Shown here: in pieces, positions 63,257 to 64,000 of the stretch
How positions within the stretch are numbered: position 1 is the first letter of the stretch
How the letters are laid out: each line of letters starts with the position of its first letter
NCBI RefSeq assembly: GCF_000695625.1
Contig: NZ_JMQI01000002.1
Location: 62,001-126,000 of the forward strand
DNA length: 64,000 nt
Direction of reading: 5' to 3'
Origin: Amycolatopsis rifamycinica
Lineage (GTDB): Bacteria > Actinomycetota > Actinomycetes > Mycobacteriales > Pseudonocardiaceae
Notes under the pieces: generated by a model
The model's database searches: none
Seen by the model: only the letters and a program-made list of their open reading frames with translations
Told to the model about the DNA's origin: nothing
Program-made: the position numbers and the translations under genes

Positions 63257-64000
63257 GTGACCGCACCGGCTTGGCTCGAAGTGCTCAACGAGACGCTGGA
63301 CGCGTGCCGCACGCACGGCCGCGCCGATCTCGCCGAGCGCCTGCGCAGACGCCGGGACGCCCCGCCGGGGCAGACCCGGCTCGGCGTGCTCGGTTTCCCC
63401 AAACAGGGCAAGGGTTACCTGCTCAACGCCGTGCTGAACGCGCCGGTGTGCGCGGTCGGCGACGCCGCGACGCCCGCCGTGCCCACGGAAATCGCCTACT
63501 CCGCCGAACCCGCCGCGACCCTGGTCGGCCGCTCCCGCGAACGGATCCCCGTCGCGGTCGAACGGCTCACCGGCGAGCTCGGCGCCCGGCCCGCCGGCAC
63601 GCTCAGCCGCGTCGAAGTCGGTGTGCCGCGGGAACTCCTCTCGGCCGGGCTCGTCCTGGTCGACACCCCACCCGTCGGTGACCCGCGGTCACCGCGCACC
63701 GCGGCGGCGCTGGATCTGCTCGCCGAAGCCGACGCGGTGATCCTCGTCTCCGACGCGACCGCGCCGCTGAGCGCCGCCGAACTCGCGCTCGCCCGGCACG
63801 TGCGCACGTGGTGCCCGCACGTCGTGCTGGCGCTCACGAAGATCGACGTATGTCCCGGGTGGCGCGCGGTCGCCGAACGCGACCGCGCCCTGCTCGGCGA
63901 GGCCGGGGTCGACGCGCCCGTCCTGCCCGTTTCGGCCGTGGTGCGCCAAGCCGCCGCGAAGTCCGGTGACGCGGAGCTCAACGCCCGCTCGGGATTCCCG
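63257..64000 (+). CDS. Dynamin-like GTPase (IniA/IniC type), N-terminal part
   Basis: The gene runs off the window edge; 248 codons are visible from GTG 63257. The G domain shows a P-loop GFPKQGKGYLLNAVL, switch I-type TPAVPTEIAY, G3 LVDTPPVGD and G4 LTKID. The P-loop residue that normally holds Mg2+ (Ser/Thr after GK) is Gly53, and G3 reads DTPP rather than DTPG, so catalysis may be altered. It follows the IniB-like gene by 101 bp, as iniA follows iniB in mycobacteria, where the dynamin-like IniA remodels membranes under drug stress. Confidence 0.85.
   Translation, partial: MTAPAWLEVLNETLDACRTHGRADLAERLRRRRDAPPGQTRLGVLGFPKQGKGYLLNAVLNAPVCAVGDAATPAVPTEIAYSAEPAATLVGRSRERIPVAVERLTGELGARPAGTLSRVEVGVPRELLSAGLVLVDTPPVGDPRSPRTAAALDLLAEADAVILVSDATAPLSAAELALARHVRTWCPHVVLALTKIDVCPGWRAVAERDRALLGEAGVDAPVLPVSAVVRQAAAKSGDAELNARSGFP

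Overview
The window is high-GC actinobacterial DNA. Strong GGAGG-type ribosome binding sites, GTG starts, several probable leaderless starts, an IniB/IniA-like locus, NarL-type two-component systems and many TetR/MerR/AraC/GntR regulators point to a Pseudonocardiales-type organism, possibly Amycolatopsis-like. That placement is inference; no rRNA or core marker other than RNase Z is present.

Region 1 (1-19.8 kb) is accessory metabolism. It holds a vanadium-haloperoxidase-like C-terminus, HxlR plus an alpha/beta hydrolase, an amidohydrolase, a prenylcysteine-type methyltransferase, a nitrilase, AraC plus a PobA-like hydroxylase, a membrane-anchored sulfite-oxidase-like enzyme with a fasciclin lipoprotein, and a RsbW-like protein. 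An ABC exporter/S33 peptidase operon faces a DesK/DesR-type pair, and MerR, NTF2-like, SDR and HSL-type genes follow. Several decayed genes (TetR, LysR, F420-dependent reductase) lie between them.

Region 2 (19.8-44.3 kb) looks like tandem integrated elements at a tRNA-Ala(GGC) gene. The complete tRNA lies at 44260-44332 (minus). Its 3' 45 bp are duplicated exactly at 26514-26558, and each copy is preceded by a decayed tyrosine recombinase of the same family. The left element (about 19.8-26.56 kb) carries a compact minus-strand operon: purine nucleoside phosphorylase, dGTPase-like HD hydrolase, unusual cytochrome P450, dienelactone hydrolase, MFS exporter. An 86-bp structured repeat at 19819-19904 and 26622-26707 appears to mark the left ends of both elements. 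The right element (26.56-44.3 kb) carries TetR/amidohydrolase, a disabled XerD-like recombinase co-encoded with a small membrane protein, a HTH-NB-ARC-TPR STAND protein, a GntR/FAH-hydrolase pair, an SDR lacking its catalytic Tyr, and a PaoABC-like molybdenum aldehyde oxidoreductase with an AraC regulator. Gene remnants are scattered through it.

Region 3 (44.4-58 kb) looks more chromosomal: a secreted ricin-lectin/beta-helix protein, an HdeD-like membrane protein, RNase Z, a redox-signalling operon (receiver-thioredoxin-reductase fusion without the CxxC, cNMP-domain histidine kinase, carboxylesterase), a DUF2993 protein, a YggT-like protein, an IS3 relic, an ornithine-cyclodeaminase-like enzyme, a pentapeptide-repeat protein, and a soluble molybdenum oxidoreductase with its ferredoxin-reductase-like partner.

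Region 4 (58.3-64 kb) resembles the mycobacterial ini locus: an IniR-like LuxR ATPase and a membrane-anchored Hsp70-like protein on the minus strand, divergent from an IniB-like protein and a dynamin-like GTPase cut by the window edge. The GTPase has an altered P-loop.

The best candidates for an undescribed system are the purine/P450 island operon and the receiver-flavoprotein/cNMP-kinase operon.
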